Below are positions 7,197-16,237 of a stretch of DNA of 55,364 nt, piece by piece. Positions within the stretch are counted from its first letter, which is position 1, and each line of letters begins with the position of its first letter. This DNA is from JADHMP01 sp964386915 (lineage in GTDB: Bacteria > Bacteroidota > Bacteroidia > Flavobacteriales > Flavobacteriaceae). The notes under the pieces were generated by a model. The model made no database searches. It was given only the letters and a program-made list of their open reading frames with translations, and was not told the origin of the DNA. The stretch is taken from positions 1 to 55,364 of the forward strand of contig CAYLUQ010000016.1 in assembly GCA_964386915.1 (NCBI GenBank). The letters are read 5' to 3'. The position numbers were made by a program, and so were the translations under genes.

Positions 7197-9293
7197 TTAT
7201 CGAACAAAGGCATTGGCCATGCCTCCGTCAACATTGATTATATTTCCTGTCGATTTGTTCAATATTCCCACACAGGCAAATACCCCGTTGGCAATATCTT
7301 CTGGATATATAATTTCATGTAATAAGTTTCTTTTGGCATAAAATTCTGGTAGTTCTTCAACGGTAATGCCATAGGCTTTTGCACGCCCTTCGGCCCATTC
7401 TCCTTCCCAAATTTTGCTGCCCACAATAACCCCATCTGGATTAACGGTGTTGACTCTGATTTTATCGGCAGCTAGTTCTGCTGCTAATAAACGGGACATA
7501 TGTTGTTGGGCCGCTTTGGCGGTGCCATAACCCACATTATTGGGCCCGGAAACCAAACCATTTTTGCTAGCAATTATCACGAAATTACCTCCTAGTTGTT
7601 GTTGTCTCATGATGCCCACAGCTTGTTTGGCCAGTTCAAATTGACCTTTAACCAAAACATTTTGCAATAAATCCCAGTCTTTTTCTTCAGTTTCGGCCAA
7701 GGGTTTGGAAATAGCCAGGCCAGCACTGTGCACCACAATATCTACTCCTCCAAAAGCAAGTGCAGCATGATCTAATGCTGCTTTGATAGAAGTGTTTTGG
7801 GTAACATCACAAACCACATAGCTCGCTTGGTCAGCACTCAAATGCGCAGTGTTATCTTGTAAGCGTTTTTCAGAAATATCCGTAAAAACCACATGAGCGC
7901 CTTCGGCTAAAAGTTTATCGGCAATGGCTTTGCCAATGCCTCCTCCGGCTCCAGTGACCAAAGCCACCTTGCGAGAAAGTACTTTTTCCTTGGGCATGCG
8001 TTGCAATTTAGCTTCTTCAAGAAGCCAATATTCAATGTTGAAAGCTTCTTGTCGGGGCAAGGCTGTGTAAGATGAAATGGCTTCTGCTCCTCGCATCACA
8101 TTGATGGCATTCACATAGAATTCGGAAGCCACCCGAGCGGTTTGTTTATTTTTGGCAAAGCTAAATAAGCCCACGCCAGGGTATAATAAAATAACAGGAT
8201 TAGGGTCGCGCATGGCTGGACTATTCGGATGCTTGCAAGACTCATAATAGTCGGCATATAGCGCCCGATAGTTTTCAAAAGCAGGGTTTAATTGCGTTCT
8301 AATAGCGGCAACATCGTTAAGGTTAACGTCTGTTGCTAACGGTAATACTAGGGGTTGAATTTTAGTTCTTAAAAAGTGATCGGGACAAGAAGTGCCCAGT
8401 GGCGCTAGGCGGTCTAAGTCCTTTGAATTTATAAATTCCAATACCTTTTCATCATCGGTGAAATGCCCAATCATTTGGTTTTCTGATGAACAGAGTCCTC
8501 TCAAAAGTGGCATTAAGGCAGTGGCTTTAGCCTGGCGTTCTTGGGCAGGTAGAGCCTCAATTTTAGGGCCACCAAAAACAGTTTTGTTTTGGACTATTTT
8601 TTCTTCAATATAAAGAGAAGCTTGTTCAATTACTTCTAGACTGTTCAAATAGCATGCTAAAGAAGTGTCTCCCCAAGTAAACAGGCCATGACTGCCCAAT
8701 ACAATTCCACGAATATTCGGATTATCAGCCAAGCATTTTTCCAACTGAAGGCCCAAGTCAAAGCCGGGTCTTTGCCAAGGAACCCACCCCATGGTGTCGC
8801 CCCAAATGGCTTTGGTAGCCGCTTCACTATCTGCAGCAGCAGCAACAGCTATTAAAGCATCAGGATGCAAATGGTCAATATGTTTAAAGGGCAGTAAACC
8901 GTGCAAGGGAGTGTCAATGGAAGGCGCCCGACTGTCTAGATCATATAAACAATGATTGAAAAGACCCACCATTCGATCTTCGTCCTCTAAACCGCCATAG
9001 ACATTTTTGAGGTCCCGTAAACGTTGGGTGTAAAGACCCGCAATGCCATCTCGGGTGAGGGTGCCAATGTCGCCACCCGAACCTTTGATCCACATCACTT
9101 CTACTTCTTCATTGGTCAAAGGGTCTTTTTCTATGGTTTTGCAGCTCGTGTTTCCCCCACCATAGTTGGTGATGCGTAAGTCACTTCCTAAAAGATTGGA
9201 CCGATAGAGAAAAAGAGCCACTTGATCATCTTTTAAAGCGGCAGCTTTGGATTCATCCCATAAATAGTTGACATATTGGAAGGTTTTTTTCAT
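7197..9293 (-). CDS. rhaE: Bifunctional rhamnulose-1-phosphate aldolase / L-lactaldehyde dehydrogenase (SDR)
   Basis: The 698-residue protein fuses two enzymes. Residues about 1-430 form a class II aldolase domain with Zn-ligand motifs H-L-H-P-D (His141, His143) and S-H-G-L-F (His202). Residues about 440-698 form a short-chain dehydrogenase with the nucleotide-binding TGAGGGIG (447-454) and catalytic YxxxK (Tyr589, Lys593). Known relatives cleave L-rhamnulose-1-phosphate to DHAP and L-lactaldehyde and oxidise the aldehyde to L-lactate with NAD+. It heads the core operon and is separated from rhaM by 204 bp that contain candidate promoter elements. Length and domain order are those usual for the fusion. 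Confidence 0.92.
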   Translation of the reverse strand: MKKTFQYVNYLWDESKAAALKDDQVALFLYRSNLLGSDLRITNYGGGNTSCKTIEKDPLTNEEVEVMWIKGSGGDIGTLTRDGIAGLYTQRLRDLKNVYGGLEDEDRMVGLFNHCLYDLDSRAPSIDTPLHGLLPFKHIDHLHPDALIAVAAAADSEAATKAIWGDTMGWVPWQRPGFDLGLQLEKCLADNPNIRGIVLGSHGLFTWGDTSLACYLNSLEVIEQASLYIEEKIVQNKTVFGGPKIEALPAQERQAKATALMPLLRGLCSSENQMIGHFTDDEKVLEFINSKDLDRLAPLGTSCPDHFLRTKIQPLVLPLATDVNLNDVAAIRTQLNPAFENYRALYADYYESCKHPNSPAMRDPNPVILLYPGVGLFSFAKNKQTARVASEFYVNAINVMRGAEAISSYTALPRQEAFNIEYWLLEEAKLQRMPKEKVLSRKVALVTGAGGGIGKAIADKLLAEGAHVVFTDISEKRLQDNTAHLSADQASYVVCDVTQNTSIKAALDHAALAFGGVDIVVHSAGLAISKPLAETEEKDWDLLQNVLVKGQFELAKQAVGIMRQQQLGGNFVIIASKNGLVSGPNNVGYGTAKAAQQHMSRLLAAELAADKIRVNTVNPDGVIVGSKIWEGEWAEGRAKAYGITVEELPEFYAKRNLLHEIIYPEDIANGVFACVGILNKSTGNIINVDGGMANAFVR

Positions 9294-9383
9294 GTAAAAA
9301 TTAGTTTTTGTTTAGGTTAGGACATCTCCGAAATATTTCCTCATCGCTACTTAATGGGGAGCTAATAGTGAATGAAAATCAAG

Positions 9384-9437
9384 TCTTGTTAACGTTCTAA
9401 AATGCTTTTTTCAAAAATAAAAAACTCCTCTTGTTAA
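9384..9437. promoter_or_regulatory. Direct repeat TCTTGTTAA bracketing a candidate -7 box upstream of the rhamnose operon
   Basis: The 9-mer TCTTGTTAA occurs at 9384-9392 and again at 9429-9437, with starts 45 bp apart (about four helical turns). Between them, at 9412-9419, the minus strand reads TATTTTTG, a perfect match to the Bacteroidota -7 consensus TAnnTTTG. A transcript from it would have a leader of about 115 bases before rhaE. Same-face direct repeats are typical of AraC-type operators, but no regulator gene lies nearby. This is inferred from pattern only. Confidence 0.35.
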
Positions 9438-9497
9438 ACAGATGAATTCAACAAAATCTTTTAAAAAGGTAGCGTTGCAAGAGCAGCAAAGGAAAAT

Positions 9498-9863
9498 CTA
9501 GTCCATATAAAACATCTCTTCAAGGGGATATTCCACCGGGGCTTGATTGGGATGCGTCTCCATAATATCTGCCATAAAGGCCCACCATTTTTGGACCACA
9601 GCTTGAGAAGGAATAGCGGCTACAGTGGCAGTAGCGGTGTGTTTTTGAACAGCAAAAAGACTGTGGGTTTCAGGATCAAAATAAATGGCATAGTCTCGGA
9701 GTCCCATTTCGTGAAGCAAGGTTTTCAATTCCGGCCATATGGCATCATGGCGTTTTTTATATTCTTCTACAAAACCCGGCAAGAGTTTCATTTTAAAGGC
9801 ATGTCGTTTCAAGCGTAGTGCATTTAGTGGATTAGAAGTTGCAACATACATTTTTTTTGGCAT
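9498..9863 (-). CDS. rhaM: L-rhamnose mutarotase
   Basis: The 121-residue protein interconverts alpha- and beta-L-rhamnose so that the correct anomer reaches the isomerase. Diagnostic segments are K-M-K-L-L-P-G-F-V-E-E-Y-K-K-R-H-D-A-I-W-P-E-L (residues 24-46), then L-R-D-Y-A-I-Y-F-D-P, then K-W-W-A-F-M-A-D-I-M-E, as in the dimeric alpha/beta-barrel RhaM family. The family is usually about 104-115 residues. The N-terminus here carries an extra 15-20 residues, so an internal start is possible, but no closer ATG keeps the first strand. It is the promoter-proximal rhamnose gene and diverges from the GH106 gene. Confidence 0.9.
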   Translation of the reverse strand: MPKKMYVATSNPLNALRLKRHAFKMKLLPGFVEEYKKRHDAIWPELKTLLHEMGLRDYAIYFDPETHSLFAVQKHTATATVAAIPSQAVVQKWWAFMADIMETHPNQAPVEYPLEEMFYMD

Positions 9864-9936
9864 TTCTAATGCAAGCTAGGCAGCTTACTATTTTTAAAAT
9901 GATAGTATCTTTAAGGACAGATAAAAAATAGTTACA

Positions 9937-12735
9937 ATGCATATACAAGGGGCTGAAACCATTAGTTATTCTGAAGAGGCAATTCTTTTTCCCAAAAAAG
10001 GAGTTTCCTTTTTAACCTTTTTAAAGACCCTTATGTTGTTGGGCTTGTTGTTGTGCCAAACCGCAATTGCACAAACCAATCCATCTCCTTGGCCCGCTTT
10101 GGATCAAACCACAAAACCTTGGACGAGGTGGTGGTGGATGGGCAGTGCGGTTGATCGAGAAAGCCTTAAGCAAAGTTTAATCGATTTTCAAAAAGCAGGC
10201 ATAGGCGGAGTAGAAATTACCCCAATATATGGAGTACAAGGACAAGCTGATAAAGAACTAGATTTTCTTTCTTCCGAGTGGATGGAGATGCTCCATTATA
10301 CACTCAAAACAGCAGATAGTTTAGATTTGGGAGTTGATATGGTTCTAGGCACCGGATGGCCTTATGGAGGTTCTCATGTGACGCCTAACTTAGCCGCAAC
10401 AAAAATGGTGGTAGATAAATTCTCGGTGGCAAAAGGAGAAACGCTAAATCAAATTTTGATACCCCAAAATCCTAAAGAAAGGGAAAATGCCACCTTGCTA
10501 TATGTTCTTGCTTTTAGTCCAGAGGGCACCTATAGAAACCTAACCCATACGCTAAAGAATAACACCATAAAATTTAAAGCCAAACAAGAAGACTATACCC
10601 TCTATGCTGTTTATGAGGGCAAAACCCGTCAAAAAGTAAAACGCGCTGCTCCAGGAGGAGAGGGTTTCACATTAGATCATTATTCCAATGCAGCACTCAA
10701 CCACTATGTGCAACCCTTTGAAAAAGCTTTGGCTAATACAAAAGGCTCTTTACGAAGCATTTTCAATGATAGTTATGAAGTTTATGGAACCAATTTTACG
10801 CCAGCCTTTTTTGAGGCATTTGAAAAACGACGTGGTTATGACTTAAAACCAGTTATGCCCCTATTGCTGGACACCCTTAGTCATGAGGAAGGCAATAGAG
10901 TGAAAAGCGATTATCGGGAAACGCTAGGCGATTTATTACTAGAAGAATTTACACAGCCGTGGACAAACTGGGCGCATCAGCAAAACTTCAAAACCCGACT
11001 ACAAGCCCACGGCTCTCCGGGCAATTTGATTGATCTTTATGCCGCCGCTGACATCCCAGAATGTGAAACTTTTGGCTCCATGCCCTACAACATTAAAGGG
11101 TTTCGAAGAGATCCCCAAAATATCAGGTCAGGTGATGCAGACCCTGTAATGCTTAAGTTTTCTTCATCAGCTGCCCATATAGCCGGCAAGCAAAAAGTGT
11201 CGGCAGAAAGTTTTACGTGGTTGCGCGAACATTTCAAAACGGCCCTCTCACATTGCAAACCAGAAGCAGAAGATTTATTGCTTAATGGGATAAATCATCT
11301 TTTTTTACACGGATCAACCTATTCTCCACAAACAGCAGCTTGGCCAGGTTGGAAGTTTTATGCTTCGGTAAATTTTAATGCTACCAATCCAATTTGGGAA
11401 GATGCTCCAGCTTTGTTTGCCTACCTTGCCCGTTGTCAAGCGCTTTTGCAGCAAGGGCAACCCGATCATGAGGTATTGCTCTATTGGCCTATTCACGAAG
11501 TTTGGGCTAAATTTTTAAAAGGAAGTTTATTTCACCAATTTAAAATTCACTCCTTAGACGAGTGGCTTTATGGCACTTCCTTTTATGATTTAGCAAAAGA
11601 TTTGATGAAAGCAGGTTATGGTGTTGATTTTATATCAGATCAATTTGTTCAAAAAGCAACCGTGCAAAATGGCCAACTGAAACTACCCGGAGGTAGTTAT
11701 AAAAGTTTGGTAGTGCCCCACACAGAGCTATTGCCACTAGCCACATTCCAAAAACTTCTCGCCTTAAAAAAACAAGGAGCCAATATTATTTTTGAAGGCC
11801 TGCCTAAAACAGTGCCCGGTTATAAAAACTACAAACAGCGCACAGAAACCTTACGCGCTCTTATAGAGGCAAACAAAGAGCTTTTTCAACCCACTCCTGA
11901 AGTGATTGCAAGCTTAAAAAAACAACATTTACAACCGGAACAGATTTCGAATACCGGATTAAAATTTATTAGACGAGCCTTAGGAAAACAAAAAATCTAT
12001 TTTATTGTGAACCACACGGCCTCCGATTTTGAAGGCTATTTGCCGCTTCAGACACCGGCCAAAACGGTTTTACTCCTAGATCCCCTCACAGGTATGTTTG
12101 GGAAAGCAAAGCATAAAACTCAAGAAAAACAAGTGGAGGTTTATGTTCAAATTCCCTCTGGAGGAAGTGTGTTTTTAAAAACAGTCGAATCATCAGACTA
12201 CCCTAGCTGGAACTATTGGCAAAAGTCAGATAATCCAGAACAACTAACCAACCCTTGGCAAATTACGTTTGAAAAAGGAGGCCCTCAACTTCCTTCACCC
12301 ACCCAAATTCAAAGGCTTGGTTCTTGGACAAAGTGGAGCCCAGCCGCTATGGAATTTTCAGGCACGGTTGTCTACACCACTACATTTAAAAAACCAACAG
12401 CAAAGGCAACTGCCTGGCAATTAGACTTGGGTGATGTGCGAGAAAGTGCCAAGGTATGGCTCAATGGAAAACCAATTGGAACGGCCTGGGCAGCCCCCTT
12501 TACCCTACTACTCCCACAATTGGAGGAGGATAATGTCCTCAGGGTTGCAGTAACCAATTTGGGAGCCAATCGTTTAAGAGCTAAAGAATTGAGAAACGAA
12601 GAATGGAAAATCTTCAATGAGATAAATATGGTGACCAAAGACTATAAACCCTTTGACGCTAAGGTTTGGGAACCCTCCCCCTCCGGTTTGTTAGAAACGG
12701 TAAGGATATGGCCGCTTGTCCCCAAAAGCTTTTAG
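9937..12735 (+). CDS. Secreted GH106 family alpha-L-rhamnosidase
   Basis: The 932-residue protein has a signal peptide ending in Q-T-A-I-A-Q (about residue 46), preceded by an unusually long N-terminal region, so the true start may be internal but no better ATG exists. The mature N-terminus shows GH106 hallmarks: P-W-T-R-W-W-W-M-G-S-A-V-D, then G-I-G-G-V-E-I-T-P-I-Y-G and V-L-G-T-G-W-P-Y-G-G. A central V-S-A-E-S-F-T-W segment is in the catalytic barrel region, and a C-terminal beta-sandwich (W-L-N-G-K-P-I-G-T-A-W) looks like a galactose-binding-type module. The family releases terminal alpha-L-rhamnose from complex pectins or other glycans. It diverges from the rhamnose operon, a natural supplier-consumer pairing. 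Confidence 0.9.
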   Translation: MHIQGAETISYSEEAILFPKKGVSFLTFLKTLMLLGLLLCQTAIAQTNPSPWPALDQTTKPWTRWWWMGSAVDRESLKQSLIDFQKAGIGGVEITPIYGVQGQADKELDFLSSEWMEMLHYTLKTADSLDLGVDMVLGTGWPYGGSHVTPNLAATKMVVDKFSVAKGETLNQILIPQNPKERENATLLYVLAFSPEGTYRNLTHTLKNNTIKFKAKQEDYTLYAVYEGKTRQKVKRAAPGGEGFTLDHYSNAALNHYVQPFEKALANTKGSLRSIFNDSYEVYGTNFTPAFFEAFEKRRGYDLKPVMPLLLDTLSHEEGNRVKSDYRETLGDLLLEEFTQPWTNWAHQQNFKTRLQAHGSPGNLIDLYAAADIPECETFGSMPYNIKGFRRDPQNIRSGDADPVMLKFSSSAAHIAGKQKVSAESFTWLREHFKTALSHCKPEAEDLLLNGINHLFLHGSTYSPQTAAWPGWKFYASVNFNATNPIWEDAPALFAYLARCQALLQQGQPDHEVLLYWPIHEVWAKFLKGSLFHQFKIHSLDEWLYGTSFYDLAKDLMKAGYGVDFISDQFVQKATVQNGQLKLPGGSYKSLVVPHTELLPLATFQKLLALKKQGANIIFEGLPKTVPGYKNYKQRTETLRALIEANKELFQPTPEVIASLKKQHLQPEQISNTGLKFIRRALGKQKIYFIVNHTASDFEGYLPLQTPAKTVLLLDPLTGMFGKAKHKTQEKQVEVYVQIPSGGSVFLKTVESSDYPSWNYWQKSDNPEQLTNPWQITFEKGGPQLPSPTQIQRLGSWTKWSPAAMEFSGTVVYTTTFKKPTAKATAWQLDLGDVRESAKVWLNGKPIGTAWAAPFTLLLPQLEEDNVLRVAVTNLGANRLRAKELRNEEWKIFNEINMVTKDYKPFDAKVWEPSPSGLLETVRIWPLVPKSF

Positions 12736-12753
12736 AAGGGAATCAGTCTGTTT

Positions 12754-15700
12754 TTAAACTTTTGAGAGTGTTCTCCAATCGTTTGCTTTCCAAGCATCTT
12801 CTTGATAGAAATAGTTTGGTTTCAAAATTTTGTTGACCATATCCATGTGAAAAGCTTCAACGGTTGATCCCGAAATAGGGGGTACAATCCATTTCCAATC
12901 GGCATGAACCGACCGCCCAGCATCCATTTCTTCTCCGTGGAACTTCATAAAATAGTCTACTATGGTATGATGATCCAACATTCTAATTTTATGTTTACGA
13001 TAGGACCACTGCACAGCAAGATTCAGTTCTACAACCGCTCGATCTTTCCAGTGGGTTTCGTCTGAGCTCATGTCTAAGCCCATTTTTTCGGCAATAACAG
13101 GAAGCATATTATAGCGCGAAACATCACCCAAGTCGCGAGCCCCAACTTCCGTACTAATAAAAAAGCCGTTAGAGGGGGCACAACGATATTGAATGCCACC
13201 GGCGTCTAAGGCAAGACCCGCCACTGCAGGCACCATAAACCATTCCAAATTAAGGTCTTTAAACCACTTAAATTCAGGATGTTCTATGGGAATAGTGCGT
13301 ATGAGATCTTCAGGCCATTCAAACCATTTTGGCTGATTTCCATCAATTTCTAAAACTAACGGGAGGGGGTCAAAACGGGTTTTCCCGTTTTTGGGTTGCC
13401 ACCCCAAATCGAGGGCAATTTTTGTTAGCTCAACGGTGGCCGGATCTCCCAAAATGCTTCCGTCTTCTTGTACATAGCCGGCAAACATTAATAAAAGTGG
13501 ATTGTAAAGTCTGATAAGGGGTTTGTGATGACTAAAAATAGAAATTACAGCTCTTAAATTACCTTCATTAATGCCTAAGCGTAAATGCTCTACTAAAGTT
13601 TCAAAAACCGCTTTTTCGTCCTTGATGTCTCTGCAGTCTCTAACAATCATATTGCCCCAAAAATAACGTCCCACACAACGGGTACTGTTTCGCCAAGCTA
13701 CCCGAGAGGCAAAGGTTAGCTCGTCTAGGGTATGGGTATAGGTGCCAGTAGTTTCAATGGCAGTTAGTACTTCTTCAATTCGCTGGTTAAGGGCCTTTTC
13801 AGAAAGGCCTTTTTCTCCATAAAATTGCTTCAGAAAAACCACTGCCTCTTGTTTTATGTCTTCAACGGGACTAATAAAGAAACTGTCTGATTCTATAGCC
13901 TCATCCTGTTTTTTAGAAAGGTAGCTTCGTTTGTGTTCTTGCTCTTTAGGCGCGGCTTCTAGCAGCTCTCCTTCTGTATCAACCTGGGCATTAAAATGCT
14001 CAATTTTTATGGCTTCGTCAGGCCAATTGGTTTGCTTTAAAAGCATTTGAACACTTTCCATAAAGGCTTCAGGACCACATAGAAAAGCTACTTTACCTGG
14101 CGTGTAAGGATACTTTTTTTCGAGTAGAGCTTTCGAAATACGCCCCTCTTTTTTAGTGGCTCTATAGGTAATTTGAAACTGTTTGTTTTGAGCATAACCC
14201 TCAAACTCTTTTTTGAGCATAAAACTCTTTTCATATGGGGCAGACCAATCTAAAGAAAGTGGACGAGAATCGTTGCTAGAGGTAAGTGTACGCAGCATAG
14301 AAAGAGCAGGTGTTACTCCTATTCCGGCAGCAAAAAAGACAATCTCTTTTTGATGATCTTCTAAGTGATAATTCCCTTTGGGTTCTGAAATACGGATAAT
14401 AGAACTAGAATCGGCGTGATCATTCAACCATCTTGAAAGGGTGCCCAATTCTTCTCGTTTGACAGCAATTTCATACTGTTTTGAAGAATTGCCAGGGGAG
14501 ATCAAACTATAGGCTCTTGTTACCCATTGACTTTGGAAATAGGCTTGAATCACAATATGTTGCCCGGGTTTGAAAGGCTTCACTTCACCCTCTACTGGTT
14601 TTAGCACGAGAGTTTTAATGTCTTTGTTTTCTGTTTCGGTCTTTTGCTCAAGAACAGCCACAGACATGCTACTAATGCCACAAAGTGCTTCCACCAAAGG
14701 TTCACAACCGCCACAAATGGTGGTGGCTTTAGTTTTTTCGATTAGGGTAGACACTTCTTTTATTCCCTCTTTTATATAAGGATGAAAATCTTTTTGACAC
14801 AAACTCATGCAATTACACACCACCCGATCGGGGGCATTGGTGGCGGGGTCTTCTAGGGTGAAGCTTCCCATTTCTTTTAAGACAGACTGTTGCCAGGGTT
14901 TTAGAGGTGTTTGGAAAAGTATTTTTTCCATTGCAGCCGGCAATTCAGGCCATTTTCCTTCCACTTCAATTGCTCGAAGCAAATCGTTCCTAACCGTTAA
15001 GCGATAGGAAAAATGATCCCCTTGACCCTCAATGAGCTCTTCTGTTGTAGAAGAGATACTGTTGTCAAAAAATACTTTGACCGATTCTTTTTTTCGTTCT
15101 ATTATGAGTTGATCTCCATCGGGGTATATCAGTTGTGTAGTTTCAGTCCATTGGTTGCCCACAAAAGTTTTTCTGTTTGTAAATAATCCTTTGCCGGGAA
15201 GCACTTCTACTCCCAAAAAAGAAAGTGCATTTGCAGCCAACCATTCCATTAAAAGGGTCTTTTCTACTGGTTCCTCTTGTTGGGCCACTGAAGCGGCAGT
15301 TTCGCCCATCCAGCGCAGGGTTTCGGAAGCCACTAGAGGATCAAAATGATGTTGTACGATCAAAAACTCTTGATAGATCTCTTTCTCTATTAAATTAGAT
15401 TCTAGTGCTGTGTCAACTTTGGCCAGCATTTTTTGAAGATCTTGATGAAGATTGGCTTGAAATTCTGCATAAGCAAGTACGCCATCATTGTCTTCATCGG
15501 CAGCAGCCACTAAAGATTCTACTTCGGTTTTAGAAAAGCCCATTTGAGAGAGCATCATATAAATTTCATCAACCGTGAGGGAACCGTCTTGATTTTGATC
15601 CATTTTCTGAAACTGGTCCCACAAAAAGCGATCACTTTCTTTAGCTTTATCCAAGCTTTTTTTCAGCGCTTGCGTGAGGGTTTGCATAGAAAGCACCTCG

Positions 15701-16131
15701 CCAGACAACTGGAGGCGGTCTCCAGCATTCACTTTTTGAACAGCTTCTGCAATACTTTTTAAAGAACTCCAATTGAGTTTTTCAAAAGGAAAGGCAAATG
15801 TTCGTTCTGTTTTAATAGTTCGTTCATGTAAGGCTAAAAATTCAAGTAAAGGGGGGTAATATAGAATGGCGAAAGCCGCACCACTTTTTTCTAAAACAGT
15901 TTCAGCTTCAAAGAGAGCATCGTTATTTTGCAATGCCGGTACAATCCAAACTAAGAGTTCCAAATCCTTTTGTTTAGAGGCTTCCACTAAGACCTCAGCA
16001 TGTTCGGGAGCTTTAGAAAGTTGGTTGATTTCCAAAAGGTGTATTCCCCTTTTTCTTGAGTCTTTGAGGCCCTCGGCTAATTGTGAGAGTAAAGAAGGTT
16101 TGGTGGGGTCAAGAAGCGGAAAAAATGCCAT
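12754..16131 (-). CDS. nos: Self-sufficient nitric oxide synthase with EF-hand, [2Fe-2S], FAD/NAD reductase and NOS oxygenase domains
   Basis: The 1125-residue multidomain enzyme is predicted to make NO and citrulline from L-arginine. Residues 1-165 form an unassigned alpha/beta domain. An EF-hand pair has canonical loops at 178-189 (Asp178, Asn180, Asp182, Gly183, Glu189) and 212-223 (Asp212, Asp214, Asp216, Gly217, Glu223). Residues 240-430 are unassigned. A BFD-like [2Fe-2S] domain has Cys439, Cys441, Cys473 and Cys476. A ferredoxin-reductase module follows, with R-A-Y-S (539-542) for FAD, A-G-I-G-V-T-P (602-608) and C-G-P-E-A-F (685-690) for NAD(P). A charged linker (716-755) leads to the NOS oxygenase domain (756-1125), with AWRNSTRCVGR holding the haem-thiolate Cys819, STEVGARD holding the arginine-binding Glu995, and D-W-K-W-I-V-P-P-I-S-G-S near the pterin site. 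There is no FMN or calmodulin-binding segment. A reductase-before-oxygenase order with [2Fe-2S] is known from Sorangium NOS. It is convergent with GH106. Confidence 0.93.
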   Translation of the reverse strand: MAFFPLLDPTKPSLLSQLAEGLKDSRKRGIHLLEINQLSKAPEHAEVLVEASKQKDLELLVWIVPALQNNDALFEAETVLEKSGAAFAILYYPPLLEFLALHERTIKTERTFAFPFEKLNWSSLKSIAEAVQKVNAGDRLQLSGEVLSMQTLTQALKKSLDKAKESDRFLWDQFQKMDQNQDGSLTVDEIYMMLSQMGFSKTEVESLVAAADEDNDGVLAYAEFQANLHQDLQKMLAKVDTALESNLIEKEIYQEFLIVQHHFDPLVASETLRWMGETAASVAQQEEPVEKTLLMEWLAANALSFLGVEVLPGKGLFTNRKTFVGNQWTETTQLIYPDGDQLIIERKKESVKVFFDNSISSTTEELIEGQGDHFSYRLTVRNDLLRAIEVEGKWPELPAAMEKILFQTPLKPWQQSVLKEMGSFTLEDPATNAPDRVVCNCMSLCQKDFHPYIKEGIKEVSTLIEKTKATTICGGCEPLVEALCGISSMSVAVLEQKTETENKDIKTLVLKPVEGEVKPFKPGQHIVIQAYFQSQWVTRAYSLISPGNSSKQYEIAVKREELGTLSRWLNDHADSSSIIRISEPKGNYHLEDHQKEIVFFAAGIGVTPALSMLRTLTSSNDSRPLSLDWSAPYEKSFMLKKEFEGYAQNKQFQITYRATKKEGRISKALLEKKYPYTPGKVAFLCGPEAFMESVQMLLKQTNWPDEAIKIEHFNAQVDTEGELLEAAPKEQEHKRSYLSKKQDEAIESDSFFISPVEDIKQEAVVFLKQFYGEKGLSEKALNQRIEEVLTAIETTGTYTHTLDELTFASRVAWRNSTRCVGRYFWGNMIVRDCRDIKDEKAVFETLVEHLRLGINEGNLRAVISIFSHHKPLIRLYNPLLLMFAGYVQEDGSILGDPATVELTKIALDLGWQPKNGKTRFDPLPLVLEIDGNQPKWFEWPEDLIRTIPIEHPEFKWFKDLNLEWFMVPAVAGLALDAGGIQYRCAPSNGFFISTEVGARDLGDVSRYNMLPVIAEKMGLDMSSDETHWKDRAVVELNLAVQWSYRKHKIRMLDHHTIVDYFMKFHGEEMDAGRSVHADWKWIVPPISGSTVEAFHMDMVNKILKPNYFYQEDAWKANDWRTLSKV

Positions 16132-16237
16132 TGATAAAAATTAAATATAAATAGTAAATCTGAAAGATATGATTTTTTAATGCTTAAGAAAAATAAATGG
16201 TAATTGAGGCGGGTTAAATAAGGACTCTTTTTTAAAG

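Noticed and set aside
9886..9907. Inverted repeat TACTAT-N10-ATAGTA between rhaM and GH106
   Set aside because: A short AT-rich hexamer pair recurs in looser form at 18572-18598; chance is likely, so not claimed as an operator.
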